Positions 45,147 through 54,158 of a DNA stretch of 64,000 nt are shown here, piece after piece. Each line of letters begins with the position of its first letter. The first letter of the stretch is position 1. The DNA is from Algoriella xinjiangensis (lineage in GTDB: Bacteria; Bacteroidota; Bacteroidia; Flavobacteriales; Weeksellaceae). The stretch is from contig NZ_FOUZ01000013.1 in assembly GCF_900115015.1 (NCBI RefSeq), forward strand, positions 1 through 64,000. Reading direction: 5' to 3'. The notes under the pieces were generated by a model. The model saw only the letters and a program-made list of their open reading frames with translations, did not search any database and had not been told where the DNA came from. Made by a program: the position numbers and the translations under genes.

Positions 45147-46001
45147 ATGAAAAGAATTTTAATTACAGGAGCAAATGGACAATTAGGACAATCTGTCTTA
45201 GAACAATCCAAAAATTACAAAGAAATTGAATGCTTTTTTGCAACACAAGATCAATTGGATATTACAAATGAGGAATTAATCAAGACCTATTTTGAAGATA
45301 AGAATTTTGATTTCGTTGTAAATTGTGCGGCTTATACAGCAGTTGATAAAGCAGAAGATGACCAAGAAAATGCATTTTTAGTAAATGCAAAAGCTGTTGA
45401 ATATTTAGCTAAAATTACGGCTGAAAAAAACATTCCATTTATACATGTTTCAACAGATTATGTTTTTGATGGAACCGAAGCTAAACCTCGTTTAGAAACA
45501 GACCAAACAAATCCGATTGGTGTTTATGGTGTAACAAAATTGCAAGGAGAGGAATTTGCTTTAAATAACAATCCAAAAACAATTATTTTACGCACAGCTT
45601 GGGTTTATTCTCGATTTGCAAATAACTTCGTTAAAACGATGCTTAGATTGTTTAATGAGAAAGATTCGTTGTCTGTAGTTTCGGATCAAATTGGTTCGCC
45701 AACTAATGCATTAGATTTAGCGAAAGCAATTTTAGATATTATTTCGAAAGATGATTTAGTATATGGTATTTTCAATTATTCTAACGAAGGCGAATGTTCT
45801 TGGTTTGATTTTGCAACAAAAATTAAAGAATTTTCTGGTGCAACAATTGAGATTAATCCTGTACCAACTTCAGCTTTTCCTACAAAAGCAAAACGTCCTG
45901 CATATAGTTTATTAGACAAAACAAAAATCAAAGAAACGTATCAAGTTGATGTTCCGAATTGGGAAGATAGTTTAAAACAAGAATTGAAACATTTAGTATA
46001 A
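45147..46001 (+). CDS. rfbD: dTDP-4-dehydrorhamnose reductase
   Basis: 284 residues. NAD(P)-dependent short-chain reductase fold: ITGANGQLGQSV at the N-terminus, VNCAAYTAVDKAEDD, VSTDYVFDG, and the catalytic YxxxK in YGVTKLQGE. It makes dTDP-L-rhamnose for surface polysaccharide. No other rml genes are adjacent, although a sugar nucleotidyltransferase and a flippase lie 24 kb away. Confidence 0.9.
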   Translation: MKRILITGANGQLGQSVLEQSKNYKEIECFFATQDQLDITNEELIKTYFEDKNFDFVVNCAAYTAVDKAEDDQENAFLVNAKAVEYLAKITAEKNIPFIHVSTDYVFDGTEAKPRLETDQTNPIGVYGVTKLQGEEFALNNNPKTIILRTAWVYSRFANNFVKTMLRLFNEKDSLSVVSDQIGSPTNALDLAKAILDIISKDDLVYGIFNYSNEGECSWFDFATKIKEFSGATIEINPVPTSAFPTKAKRPAYSLLDKTKIKETYQVDVPNWEDSLKQELKHLV

Positions 46002-46024
46002 AATCTAAAGTTTAACCAAAATAA

Positions 46025-46055
46025 AAAGCTCGAGAATTATCTCGAGCTTTCTTTT
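46025..46055. terminator. bidirectional terminator between rfbD and serS
   Basis: AAAGCTCGAGA (46025-46035) pairs with TCTCGAGCTTT (46040-46050), with T-rich sequence after. The genes on either side converge. Confidence 0.8.
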
Positions 46056-46071
46056 TATATCAATTTTGATC

Positions 46072-47340
46072 TTAATCTAAAATATCAAAACGTGTATAAG
46101 AACGTAAAGCTTTAGGAATAACAACTGTTCCGTCTGCTTGTTGATGATTCTCTAAAATAGACGCTAAAATACGTGGTAAAGCCAAAGCAGAACCATTTAA
46201 ACTATGCGCTAACTGCGTACCATTTTCGTCTTTGTAACGTAATTTTAAACGATTTGTTTGAAATGTTTCAAAATTTGAAACAGAAGAAACTTCTAACCAT
46301 TTTTCTTGTGCTTGTGAAAAAACTTCAAAATCATAAGTAATAGCAGATGCAAATCCTGTATCACCACCACAAAGTCTTAAAATACGGTAAGGTAATTCTA
46401 ACGCTTCCAATAAACCTTTTATGTGCTCAACCATTGTGTCTAATGCTGCGTAAGAATTTTCTGGTTTTTCTATGCGAACAATTTCTACTTTTTCAAATTG
46501 GTGCAAACGATTTAAACCTCTTACATCTTTTCCATAAGAACCAGCTTCACGACGGAAACATGGCGAATATGCAGTTAATGTAATTGGTAATTCTTCTGCT
46601 TTTACCAACACATCGCGGTAAATATTTGTTACAGGTATTTCTGATGTTGGAATTAAATACAAATCATCTTCCTGTATATAATACATTTGCCCTTCTTTGT
46701 CTGGTAATTGTCCAGTTCCGTATCCAGAAGCTTCATTTACAACGAATGGCGGAACAATTTCTGTATAACCAGCATCTGAATTTGTATCTAAGAAAAATTG
46801 GATTAAGGCACGTTGTAAACGAGCACCTTTTCCTTTATAAACAGGAAAACCAGCACCAGCAATTTTAACACCTAATTCAAAATCAATAATATCAAATTTC
46901 TTTGCTAATTCCCAATGTGGTAAATTGTTTGGTTTTGCAATTGCTTCACCATGTTCAAAAACAATTTCATTGTCTTCTGCATCTCTACCAGCTTTTACAC
47001 TTTCATTCGGAACATTCGGAATTTGATATAAAATCTCTTTAACGGAGTTTTCGTAAGCAGATAATAAATCTTGTAACTCTTTTGATTGTGTTTTTAAATC
47101 AACAGTTTTATTTTTTAATTCATTAGCCTCTTCCGATCTTCCATCTTTAAACAAATTACCAATTTCTTTTGCTAATTTGTTGGATTCAGCTAATATATTA
47201 TCTAATTCAAACTGAGTTTTACGACGAAGTTCATCAACAGTTAAAACTTCATCAACAAGACCTAAATTTTTGAAGTTACGTTTTTTAAGTCCTTCAATTA
47301 CACGATCTTTGTTTTCTTGAATGTAAGAAACTACTAGCAT
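46072..47340 (-). CDS. serS: seryl-tRNA synthetase
   Basis: 422 residues. Class II synthetase charging tRNA-Ser. The N-terminal coiled-coil arm is at about 30-100. Motif 2 is FRREAGSYGKDVRGLNRLHQFEKVEI, and motif 3 is LNGSALALPRILASILENHQ near the C-terminus. LIPTSEIPVTN is the serine-pocket loop. The length is typical. A -7 box lies 19 bp upstream. Confidence 0.97.
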   Translation of the reverse strand: MLVVSYIQENKDRVIEGLKKRNFKNLGLVDEVLTVDELRRKTQFELDNILAESNKLAKEIGNLFKDGRSEEANELKNKTVDLKTQSKELQDLLSAYENSVKEILYQIPNVPNESVKAGRDAEDNEIVFEHGEAIAKPNNLPHWELAKKFDIIDFELGVKIAGAGFPVYKGKGARLQRALIQFFLDTNSDAGYTEIVPPFVVNEASGYGTGQLPDKEGQMYYIQEDDLYLIPTSEIPVTNIYRDVLVKAEELPITLTAYSPCFRREAGSYGKDVRGLNRLHQFEKVEIVRIEKPENSYAALDTMVEHIKGLLEALELPYRILRLCGGDTGFASAITYDFEVFSQAQEKWLEVSSVSNFETFQTNRLKLRYKDENGTQLAHSLNGSALALPRILASILENHQQADGTVVIPKALRSYTRFDILD

Positions 47341-47358
47341 ATCTTAATTAATTTTATA

Positions 47359-47366
47359 CAAATGTA
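47359..47366 (-). promoter_or_regulatory. -7 box of serS
   Basis: TACATTTG on the minus strand matches TAnnTTTG, ending 18 bp before the ATG. Between here and the lipoprotein promoter at 47569 I see no gene. Confidence 0.5.
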
Positions 47367-47568
47367 TTAATAATTAATTTTTTTGTTGAATGTTTAAATG
47401 ATTAACTACAAAAAAAGCCAACATTTTATCGATTCAAGATTAATAATTTGACTATAATAGATAAAATAAACTACTATTATATTTTACAAAAATAAATATA
47501 GAATTGTAAAAAAATACATAACAAATTGTTTTTAAGCATTTTACGTTACGTTTAAAAAGAAAATAGTA

Positions 47569-47625
47569 TTACAATCATATTACATTCATTTTACACGATA
47601 AAACTTGCAAACACAAATATCTTTG
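47569..47625 (+). promoter_or_regulatory. promoter with a triple 11-bp repeat operator
   Basis: TTACA occurs at 47569-47573, 47580-47584 and 47591-47595, an exact 11-bp period, and TATCTTTG (-7) lies at 47618-47625. From the start of the third repeat to the -7 box is 27 bp, identical to the arrangement at 1905-1961. The third repeat covers the position where a -33 TTTG would be, as an activator site replacing it would. Confidence 0.6.
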
Positions 47626-47671
47626 ACAAAGAAAATTAATCGAAATTATTAATAATTAAAACAATAAAACA

Positions 47672-47908
47672 ATGAAAAAATTTTTCGCAGTAGTTGCAGT
47701 AGCAGCTTTATCATTAGGAGCAGTATCTTGTGGAGAGAAAAAAGCAGAAGAAGCAGTAGAAAACGCAACTGATTCAGCAACAGCTCAAATCGATTCAGCA
47801 GCAGCATTAGTTGATTCAGCAGCAGTTAAAGTTGATTCAGCAGCAGCTAAAGTTGATTCAGCAGCAGCTACAGTAGCTCCAGCTACAACTGAAGCTCCAG
47901 CAAAATAA
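47672..47908 (+). CDS. small Ala-rich heptad-repeat lipoprotein
   Basis: 78 residues. The lipobox LGAVSC places the acylated Cys at 20, followed by GEKKAEEAVENATDSA. Residues 40-67 are four near-identical heptads (IDSAAAL, VDSAAVK, VDSAAAK, VDSAAAT), which would form a continuous Ala-faced helix reminiscent in plan of short murein lipoproteins, though without a C-terminal Lys-Arg anchor. It shares the Cys-GEKK start and the promoter layout with the lipoprotein at 1588-1839. Function unknown. Confidence 0.8.
   Translation: MKKFFAVVAVAALSLGAVSCGEKKAEEAVENATDSATAQIDSAAALVDSAAVKVDSAAAKVDSAAATVAPATTEAPAK
47789..47872 (+). repeat. four 21-bp tandem repeats in the heptad lipoprotein
   Basis: Each unit is close to GTTGATTCAGCAGCAGCTAAA. 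Units 2-4 differ at very few bases. One unit equals one heptad, so copy-number change keeps the frame. Confidence 0.85.
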
Positions 47909-47933
47909 TTGAAAATTATTTCAATAAAATATA

Positions 47934-47961
47934 AAAGCCACTCAATTGAGTGGCTTTTTTT
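47934..47961. terminator. bidirectional terminator
   Basis: The palindrome AAGCCACTCAATTGAGTGGC with A and T flanks lies between the heptad lipoprotein and the convergent holB-like gene. Confidence 0.85.
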
Positions 47962-49084
47962 ATACTGTCTTGCGATGTAAATATCGTGTTAGTTTGATGG
48001 AAAGGTCTAAAAGAATAATTTTAGAATTTCCATTTCGTTCTATATGATAAGAAGCTTCGTTAATTTCATTTAAAATATCTTCGATATTTGCACCATGTAT
48101 AAAAGGCGCAAAACCTTGCCATTTAAAACCTTCTGCATTAATTTGTAGAAAAACTAAATCTTCTGATTGATACGTTTTTAATAAAGCTTGTCTGAAAATT
48201 TCCGAACAATAATTTAAAAAATCCTTTTGTTCACTTCGTGACCAACTTGCAATTTGATTTGACCAATCAATCAAATCCTTTAAAACCGTTGGCGTTTTAG
48301 CTGCCATAAAAGCTTTTCTTACCCAAGTCACAAAATATTTGTCAAACAAATGTTCCTCATCATTCAATTGATGTAAAGCTTCACGTAAATTTCCTTGCGA
48401 TAAAAAGGCAATATGTTGCGCTTTTTCTGGACTTTGATTCTTATTTTCGATTAAATAATCTTTTACATCAGATTGAGATAATCTCGGAATTTTAACCAAT
48501 TGACAACGAGAAGTAATGGTTTGCAAAAGCAAATCTTCGCGCTCTGTTACCAAAATAAACAATGTTTTTTGGGGTGGTTCTTCTAATATTTTTAATAATT
48601 TATTGGCTGCCGCAGTTGTCATTGTTTCTGGTTGCCAAATAATCATAATTTTATAACCGCCTTCGTAACTATTTAAAGCTAATGTTTTTACAATTTCGTC
48701 TGCTTCGTCAACAGGAATTACACCTTGTTTTTTTTCAATACCAAGATGAGCCATCCAATCAGTCAAATTTCCATAAGAATTTTCATGAATAAAACTTCTC
48801 CAGTCATTTAATAAATATTTTGCAAGCGGTTTTTTAACACTATCTGTTGCAGAATATGGAAAAGCAAAATGTAAATCGGGATGTTGTAATTTATCAACTT
48901 TCAAATTACATTGATCGTTATTTAATCCGCATAAAACTTCTCGCGCATAAGCAATTGCCAAAGCTAAAACGCCCGAACCTTCTGGGCCAGCAAATAGTTG
49001 AGCATGACTAATTCGACCGTCTTTTATAGATTGTTGAAGTTTAGATTTGACTTCTTTTTGACCAATTACATTTTCCCAAAGCAT
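47960..49084 (-). CDS. holB: DNA polymerase III delta-prime subunit
   Basis: 374 residues. Clamp-loader subunit with the AAA+ fold. The opening MLWENVIGQKEVKSKLQQSI and GRISHAQLFAGPEGSGVLALA are typical; the P-loop lacks the usual Lys, as expected for the non-ATPase delta-prime. NKLLKILEEPPQKTLFILVTE and TITSRCQLVKIPRLS (sensor region) confirm it. It follows cutC by 21 bp and is the last gene of the aga-cutC-holB unit. Confidence 0.9.
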   Translation of the reverse strand: MLWENVIGQKEVKSKLQQSIKDGRISHAQLFAGPEGSGVLALAIAYAREVLCGLNNDQCNLKVDKLQHPDLHFAFPYSATDSVKKPLAKYLLNDWRSFIHENSYGNLTDWMAHLGIEKKQGVIPVDEADEIVKTLALNSYEGGYKIMIIWQPETMTTAAANKLLKILEEPPQKTLFILVTEREDLLLQTITSRCQLVKIPRLSQSDVKDYLIENKNQSPEKAQHIAFLSQGNLREALHQLNDEEHLFDKYFVTWVRKAFMAAKTPTVLKDLIDWSNQIASWSRSEQKDFLNYCSEIFRQALLKTYQSEDLVFLQINAEGFKWQGFAPFIHGANIEDILNEINEASYHIERNGNSKIILLDLSIKLTRYLHRKTV

Positions 49085-49105
49085 AAATCAAAGGTAATAT
49101 TTTTA

Positions 49106-49780
49106 TTATTGAATATTAATCAAAGTTTTTAAACGATTGATTTCTTCTAAATTAGCAATTCCAGAATCGTCAATCATCGCAGATGAATGAAAATAATTAG
49201 CGTTTGTGGTTGCATTAATTTCCTCAATATTTGTAGAGCGTAAACCGCCTCCAGGCATAATTGTAATTTGATCAGCAGCTTTTTTAACTAAACTTTTCAA
49301 GGTCAATTTTCCGTAATTTACATCACTATCTAAACCAGAAGTTAAGATAGTTTTAAAACCTAATTTGATGACTAATTCTAACGAATCATATTCGTCAACA
49401 GTTCGGTCAAATGCACGATGAAATGTACACGGAAACGGTTTTGCTAATTCGACTAATTCTTTATTTCGATCAAAATCTATTTCATTATCATCCGTTAAAA
49501 TTCCAAAAACGAAACCATCAATTCCAAAATTTTTAATGGTTTCAATTTCAGTTTTCATTTGATTAAATTCTTCATCAGAATAACAGAAATCTCCACCACG
49601 AGGGCGAATCATCACCATTATTTCTTTGTCCGTATTTTTTCTTAGCATTTCGATTTCCTCAAATGGAGGCGTTATTCCGCCAGCAGAAGCATCTGCACAT
49701 AATTCGATACGATCTGCATTTGATTTTGCAGCGATTAATGCAGATTCGAGATTAAAACAAGCTATTTCTAATTTTTTCAT
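49106..49780 (-). CDS. cutC: CutC family protein
   Basis: 224 residues, a TIM-barrel protein. Marks are LEIACFNLESALIAAKSNADRIELCADASAGGITPP, VMIRPRGGDFCYSDEEF, TFHRAFD and LTSGLDS. The family was named for copper tolerance in E. coli, but that role is disputed and the reaction is unknown. Its start overlaps the aga stop by 4 bp. Confidence 0.9.
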   Translation of the reverse strand: MKKLEIACFNLESALIAAKSNADRIELCADASAGGITPPFEEIEMLRKNTDKEIMVMIRPRGGDFCYSDEEFNQMKTEIETIKNFGIDGFVFGILTDDNEIDFDRNKELVELAKPFPCTFHRAFDRTVDEYDSLELVIKLGFKTILTSGLDSDVNYGKLTLKSLVKKAADQITIMPGGGLRSTNIEEINATTNANYFHSSAMIDDSGIANLEEINRLKTLINIQ

Positions 49781-50772
49781 TTTACAACAGATTTACCATC
49801 AATCAAACGATTCCCAGTTTGATCATGTACCGCAAAGTTAAACCCTGGATGAATACAATACGAACCATATTCGCCATTTTTATTGATTGCAATAAACCCA
49901 ACCTGAATATTTGTAAGGTCTTTTTGACGAAGTTTAGTTAAATTAATAATTCGATTAACGGCTTCTTTACATGCATTTTCTGGCGAATAACCTTGACGCA
50001 TTAATTCAACAACCAAATGACTTCCCGCGATACGAATAACTTCTTCACCATGACCAGTTGCCGTTGCTGCACCAATTTCGTTATCAACAAACAAACCTGC
50101 ACCAATAATAGGCGAATCGCCAACGCGACCATGCATTTTATACGCCATTCCCGAAGTTGTACACGCGCCTGAGAGATTACCGTGCGCATCTAAAGCAATC
50201 ATACCAATTGTATCGTGATTTTCGATGTTAATTGGTAGCTGATAATTGGTGTCTTTTAACCATTCTTTCCATTCTTTTTCGGATAAATTTGTCAAAAGAT
50301 TTTCTTTCTTAAATCCTTTCTCTACTGCAAATTGTAATGCACCATCGCCAACTAACATCACATGTGGCGTATCTTCCATCACTTTACGCGCAACAGAAAT
50401 TGGATGCATAATATATTCTAATCCCGCAACCGAACCGATATTTGCAGCATGATCCATAATGCACGCATCAAGTGTAACTTTTCCATCGCGATCTGGGCGT
50501 CCGCCATAACCAACACTGCGTTCGTTGGGATCAGCTTCAACAATTTTTACGCCTTGTTCCACAGCATCCAAAGCAGAACCTTTTGTACTAAGAACTTTCC
50601 AAGCTTCGGTGTTTGCTTCAAGACCAAATCGCCAAGTAGATAAAACAATTGGTTTGTTGGTTATTTTTGATGTATTTTTTGACGTTTGTTGTGCATTAAG
50701 GTTAATTTTTCCAGTTCCTAAAAGTAAACTTGCAGCACCTAATTTTTTAATAAAATTTCTTCTGTTACTCAT
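49777..50772 (-). CDS. N4-(beta-N-acetylglucosaminyl)-L-asparaginase (glycosylasparaginase) with Tat signal
   Basis: 331 residues from ATG 50772; an earlier in-frame start at 50805 falls within the -7 box. Cleaves the GlcNAc-Asn bond left after N-glycoprotein breakdown. The N-terminus NRRNFIKKLGAASLLLG is a twin-arginine signal (RRxFxK), so the enzyme is exported folded. It is an Ntn-hydrolase: Thr188 in ENHDTIGM is the expected autocleavage point and nucleophile. CTTSGMAYKMHGRVGDSPIIGAG and GHGEEVIR closely follow the known Elizabethkingia enzyme. Divergent from a GH92 mannosidase. Confidence 0.92.
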   Translation of the reverse strand: MSNRRNFIKKLGAASLLLGTGKINLNAQQTSKNTSKITNKPIVLSTWRFGLEANTEAWKVLSTKGSALDAVEQGVKIVEADPNERSVGYGGRPDRDGKVTLDACIMDHAANIGSVAGLEYIMHPISVARKVMEDTPHVMLVGDGALQFAVEKGFKKENLLTNLSEKEWKEWLKDTNYQLPINIENHDTIGMIALDAHGNLSGACTTSGMAYKMHGRVGDSPIIGAGLFVDNEIGAATATGHGEEVIRIAGSHLVVELMRQGYSPENACKEAVNRIINLTKLRQKDLTNIQVGFIAINKNGEYGSYCIHPGFNFAVHDQTGNRLIDGKSVVK

Positions 50773-50802
50773 GTGTTTGTCGATTTCAATACGTGTTATT
50801 AA

Positions 50803-50810
50803 CAAATATA
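50803..50810 (-). promoter_or_regulatory. -7 box of the aga-cutC-holB operon
   Basis: TATATTTG on the minus strand matches TAnnTTTG, 30 bp before the ATG. It lies in the 90-bp region divergent with the GH92 gene. Confidence 0.55.
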
Positions 50811-50862
50811 ATTCATATTATTGTATATCATTAACACTGAAAATCAAAACTCTAAAAATTTT

Positions 50863-53658
50863 ATGAAGCCAATTTTATTATCTTTATGGGTGATTTTAGC
50901 AAGTCTTGCGACTGCTCAAACCAAAAATTTTGCGCAATATGTTAACCCATTTATAGGTACTGGCGGACATGGACATACATTTCCGGGCGCAACTTTACCA
51001 TTTGGTATGGTTCAACTTTCTCCTGATACGCGTATCGACGGCAGTTGGGATGGTTGTAGTGGTTATCATTATTCGGACGATTTTATTTACGGTTTTTCGC
51101 ACACACATTTAAATGGGACAGGTGTTTCTGATTATGGCGATATTATGTTGATGCCGACTTTAAATAATAAGAGTTTTTATCAAAAAGAGTATGGTTCAAA
51201 GTTTTCGCATAAAAATGAAAAAGCTACTGCCGGATATTACCAAGTTTTATTGGATAAATATAATATTAATGTACAATTAACAACGACAACTCGTGTTGGA
51301 TTGCACGAATATACATTTAATAAAGCAGGAGATGCTTCGATTATTTTAGACCTTAATCACCGGGATAAATTACTTGAAGGCGAAGTAAAAGTTGTAGACG
51401 ATAAAACGATTTATGTCTACAGAAAATCAGAAGCTTGGGCAACAAATCAAAAGATTTATGCAAAGATTCAGTTTAATACACCTTTAAAAATAACGTCTAC
51501 AAAAACGGGTTCACTTCAATCCAAAAAATTTGATGGAAACCAGATTGCGCTTGCTTTTGGAAAGAAAGTAAAAAAGGGCGAAAAGATCATGATAAAAGTA
51601 ACGTTGTCTACAACTGGTTTTGATGGAACGGATGTAAACGCAAAAGAATTAACGACGTTTGATTTTAAGAAAACGAAAGAAAATGCAGAAAAATTTTGGA
51701 ACAAAGAATTGTCTAAAATTGAAGTGAAATCTACAGATAAAGATAAATTAACCATTTTTTATACAGCGCTTTATCATACCATGATTCAACCAAATATTGC
51801 ACAAGATTTAAACGGAAATTATTTAGGTCGAGATGGTAAAATTCATTTAGCCAATAATTTTGATTATTACTCGGTTTTCTCCCTTTGGGACACTTTTCGT
51901 GGCGCGCATCCTTTGTATACGCTAATTGAGAAAAGACGAACGGTTGATTTTATAAACACATTTATTGCGCAATATGAGCAAGGCGGTCGTTTGCCAGTTT
52001 GGGAACTTGCGAGTAACGAAACCGATTGTATGATTGGATATCACTCAGTTTCTGTGATTGCAGATGCAATGGTAAAAGGATTGAAAGGTTTTGATTATGA
52101 AAAAGCTTTCGAGGCTTCAAAACATTCGGCTATGTTAGATCATTTGGGTTTAAAAGCTTACAAAGCAAATGGTTTTATTGCGATTGATGATGAACACGAA
52201 TCAGTTTCTAAAACGTTAGAATATGCTTACGATGATTGGTGTATTGCGCAAATGGCACTGATTTTAAATAAGAAAGAAGATTATACGTATTTTATTGAAC
52301 GTTCACAGTATTGGAAAAATTTGTTTGATAAGCAATCTAATTTTATTCGTCCAAAGAAAAATGGAGGTTGGGCAACGCCTTTTGATCCAAAAGAGGTGAA
52401 CAATAATTATACAGAAGCAAACGGTTGGCAATACACTTTTTTTGTTCCGCAAGATATAAATGGAATGATTGCTATGTATGGTGGTAAAGATAAATTTGCT
52501 TCGAAATTAGATGAACTTTTTAGTACAACTTCGGATATGACTGGGCGAAAGCAAGTAGATGTTACAGGTTTGATTGGGCAATATGCACACGGAAATGAGC
52601 CAAGTCATCATGCTGCATTTTTGTATAATTACGTTAATCAGCCAGAAAAAACAAAGAATTTAGTTCATAAAATATTGGATGAATTTTACACGAATTCGCC
52701 TGATGGATTAATTGGTAATGAAGATTGTGGACAAATGAGTGCGTGGTATGTTTTGGCTTCGATGGGAATTTATAGCGTGACGCCAGGTTCGGGAATTTGG
52801 ACAATTACAGAACCATATTTTGACCAAATAACAATCAATTTAGAAGACGGGACGAAGCGAATTATCAATAAATCGAATTATAAAGACAATCAATATTTAG
52901 GATTTGAATTTTTAAAAGGGAAAGAAATACAACCTTTAACCGAAACTGAAAACATTGTAACAGCTCCGATTATTTCTGCACTAGAACGTACATTTAAAGA
53001 TAAATTAGTAATTGAGTTAAAATCTGATAATGCAACAGATAAGATTTTTTATACATTAAATGATAAGAAAACACAAGTTTATAAAAAGCCATTTACAATA
53101 AAAGAATCGACTACGGTAAAAGCTTTTATAAATAATGAAACAAAGAAAAGTAAAACAATTTCGGCGTCGTTTTTCAAGAAACCGAATAATTATTCAATCA
53201 AATTGCAGTCAACTTACGATCCGCAATATCATGCAAATGGACCAGATGGTTTGTTAGATGGAATTCATGGTGATGGAAATTGGCGAAAAGGTGATTGGCA
53301 AGGTTATCAAGGACAAGATTTTGAAGCGATTATTGACTTAAATAAAATAAAATCTATTTCTTCTATTGATGTTAATTTTTTACAAGATTCGCGCTCGTGG
53401 ATTATGATGCCAATCAAAATGGAGGTTTATTTATCGACAACAAATTCAGATTTTAAATTAGCAGGTTTATTAGAAAAAACTCCTGATCCATTTAATGATA
53501 AAATTTATACGGATGATTGGAAAATCAAACTTTCTCCAATAAAAACAAGGTATATTAAAGTAAAAATTTACAATTATGGTACTTTTCCAAAAGGTCATTT
53601 AGCCGAGCCTTTTGATGGAATATCATACATTTTTTTAGATGAAATTACAGTAAAATAA
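50863..53658 (+). CDS. GH92 family alpha-mannosidase with CBM-like C-terminus
   Basis: 931 residues from ATG 50863 (MKPILLSLWVILASLATAQ signal). The GH92 core runs from YVNPFIGTGGHGHTFPGATLPFGMVQLSPDT through SGYHYSD, GFSHTHLNGTG, VPQDINGMI and GNEDCGQMSAWYVLASMGIYSV, where the calcium and catalytic acid sites lie. Residues about 705-770 form a chitobiase/hexosaminidase C-terminal-type beta domain (KIFYTLNDKKTQVYKKPFTI), and about 775-930 an F5/8 type C-like module (DGLLDGIHGDGNWRKGDW). It trims mannose from N-glycans, acting at the envelope. Confidence 0.93.
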   Translation: MKPILLSLWVILASLATAQTKNFAQYVNPFIGTGGHGHTFPGATLPFGMVQLSPDTRIDGSWDGCSGYHYSDDFIYGFSHTHLNGTGVSDYGDIMLMPTLNNKSFYQKEYGSKFSHKNEKATAGYYQVLLDKYNINVQLTTTTRVGLHEYTFNKAGDASIILDLNHRDKLLEGEVKVVDDKTIYVYRKSEAWATNQKIYAKIQFNTPLKITSTKTGSLQSKKFDGNQIALAFGKKVKKGEKIMIKVTLSTTGFDGTDVNAKELTTFDFKKTKENAEKFWNKELSKIEVKSTDKDKLTIFYTALYHTMIQPNIAQDLNGNYLGRDGKIHLANNFDYYSVFSLWDTFRGAHPLYTLIEKRRTVDFINTFIAQYEQGGRLPVWELASNETDCMIGYHSVSVIADAMVKGLKGFDYEKAFEASKHSAMLDHLGLKAYKANGFIAIDDEHESVSKTLEYAYDDWCIAQMALILNKKEDYTYFIERSQYWKNLFDKQSNFIRPKKNGGWATPFDPKEVNNNYTEANGWQYTFFVPQDINGMIAMYGGKDKFASKLDELFSTTSDMTGRKQVDVTGLIGQYAHGNEPSHHAAFLYNYVNQPEKTKNLVHKILDEFYTNSPDGLIGNEDCGQMSAWYVLASMGIYSVTPGSGIWTITEPYFDQITINLEDGTKRIINKSNYKDNQYLGFEFLKGKEIQPLTETENIVTAPIISALERTFKDKLVIELKSDNATDKIFYTLNDKKTQVYKKPFTIKESTTVKAFINNETKKSKTISASFFKKPNNYSIKLQSTYDPQYHANGPDGLLDGIHGDGNWRKGDWQGYQGQDFEAIIDLNKIKSISSIDVNFLQDSRSWIMMPIKMEVYLSTTNSDFKLAGLLEKTPDPFNDKIYTDDWKIKLSPIKTRYIKVKIYNYGTFPKGHLAEPFDGISYIFLDEITVK

Positions 53659-53675
53659 ATAGTAAAATATCATGT

Positions 53676-53711
53676 AAAAGAGGTTAATCATTGTTGATTA
53701 ACCTCTTTTTT
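53676..53711 (+). terminator. terminator of the GH92 gene
   Basis: AAAAGAGGTTAATCA pairs with TGATTAACCTCTTTT across a 4-base loop. It overlaps the in-frame region upstream of the Fur gene, which argues for the later ATG at 53742 there. Confidence 0.85.
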
Positions 53712-53741
53712 AGTAACTTTATAAAACGAAATCAATATAAA

Positions 53742-54158
53742 ATGCAAACAGAAGATTTAACAAAAACGCTTAAAAACAGAGCAATTAATCCAACAGCAAT
53801 GCGATTATTGGTGTTAGATCGATTAAAAAAATCTGCGGTTGCATTAAGTTTAGCTGATTTAGAAATTGAAATGGATCAAGCCGATCGCGTAACGATTTAT
53901 AGAACCCTAAAAACGTTCGAAGAAAATAAATTAATTCATTCTATCGAGGATGGTACAGGTTCTATAAAATATGCTTTGTGCGAGTCAAATTGCAAGTGTA
54001 CACCAGAGTTTACGCATGCTCATTTTCATTGTACAAGTTGCAATCAGACCTATTGTCTAAAAAATATTCATCTTCCAGAAATCAATCTTCCCAAAAATTT
54101 TGAAGTCGAGCAATCTTCTTTTGTTTTAAAAGGAATTTGCGATCAATGTAAAGCCTAA
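53742..54158 (+). CDS. Fur-family metal-responsive repressor
   Basis: 138 residues from ATG 53742. The winged helix is at about 15-75 (NPTAMRLLVLDRL, SLADLEIEMDQADRVTIYRTLKTFEEN). The C-terminal half holds the metal sites: HAHFHCTSCNQTYC and a final CDQC, giving the two CxxC pairs of a structural zinc. Whether it senses zinc or iron is not certain, but pairing with a metal-exporting or importing P-type ATPase 63 bp downstream, and an operator-like palindrome between them, favours a zinc-type regulator. Confidence 0.87.
   Translation: MQTEDLTKTLKNRAINPTAMRLLVLDRLKKSAVALSLADLEIEMDQADRVTIYRTLKTFEENKLIHSIEDGTGSIKYALCESNCKCTPEFTHAHFHCTSCNQTYCLKNIHLPEINLPKNFEVEQSSFVLKGICDQCKA

Noticed and set aside
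47789-47872. Tandem repeats considered as a CRISPR array
   Set aside because: The 21-bp units are contiguous, without spacers, and are in frame in a lipoprotein gene; no cas genes are present.
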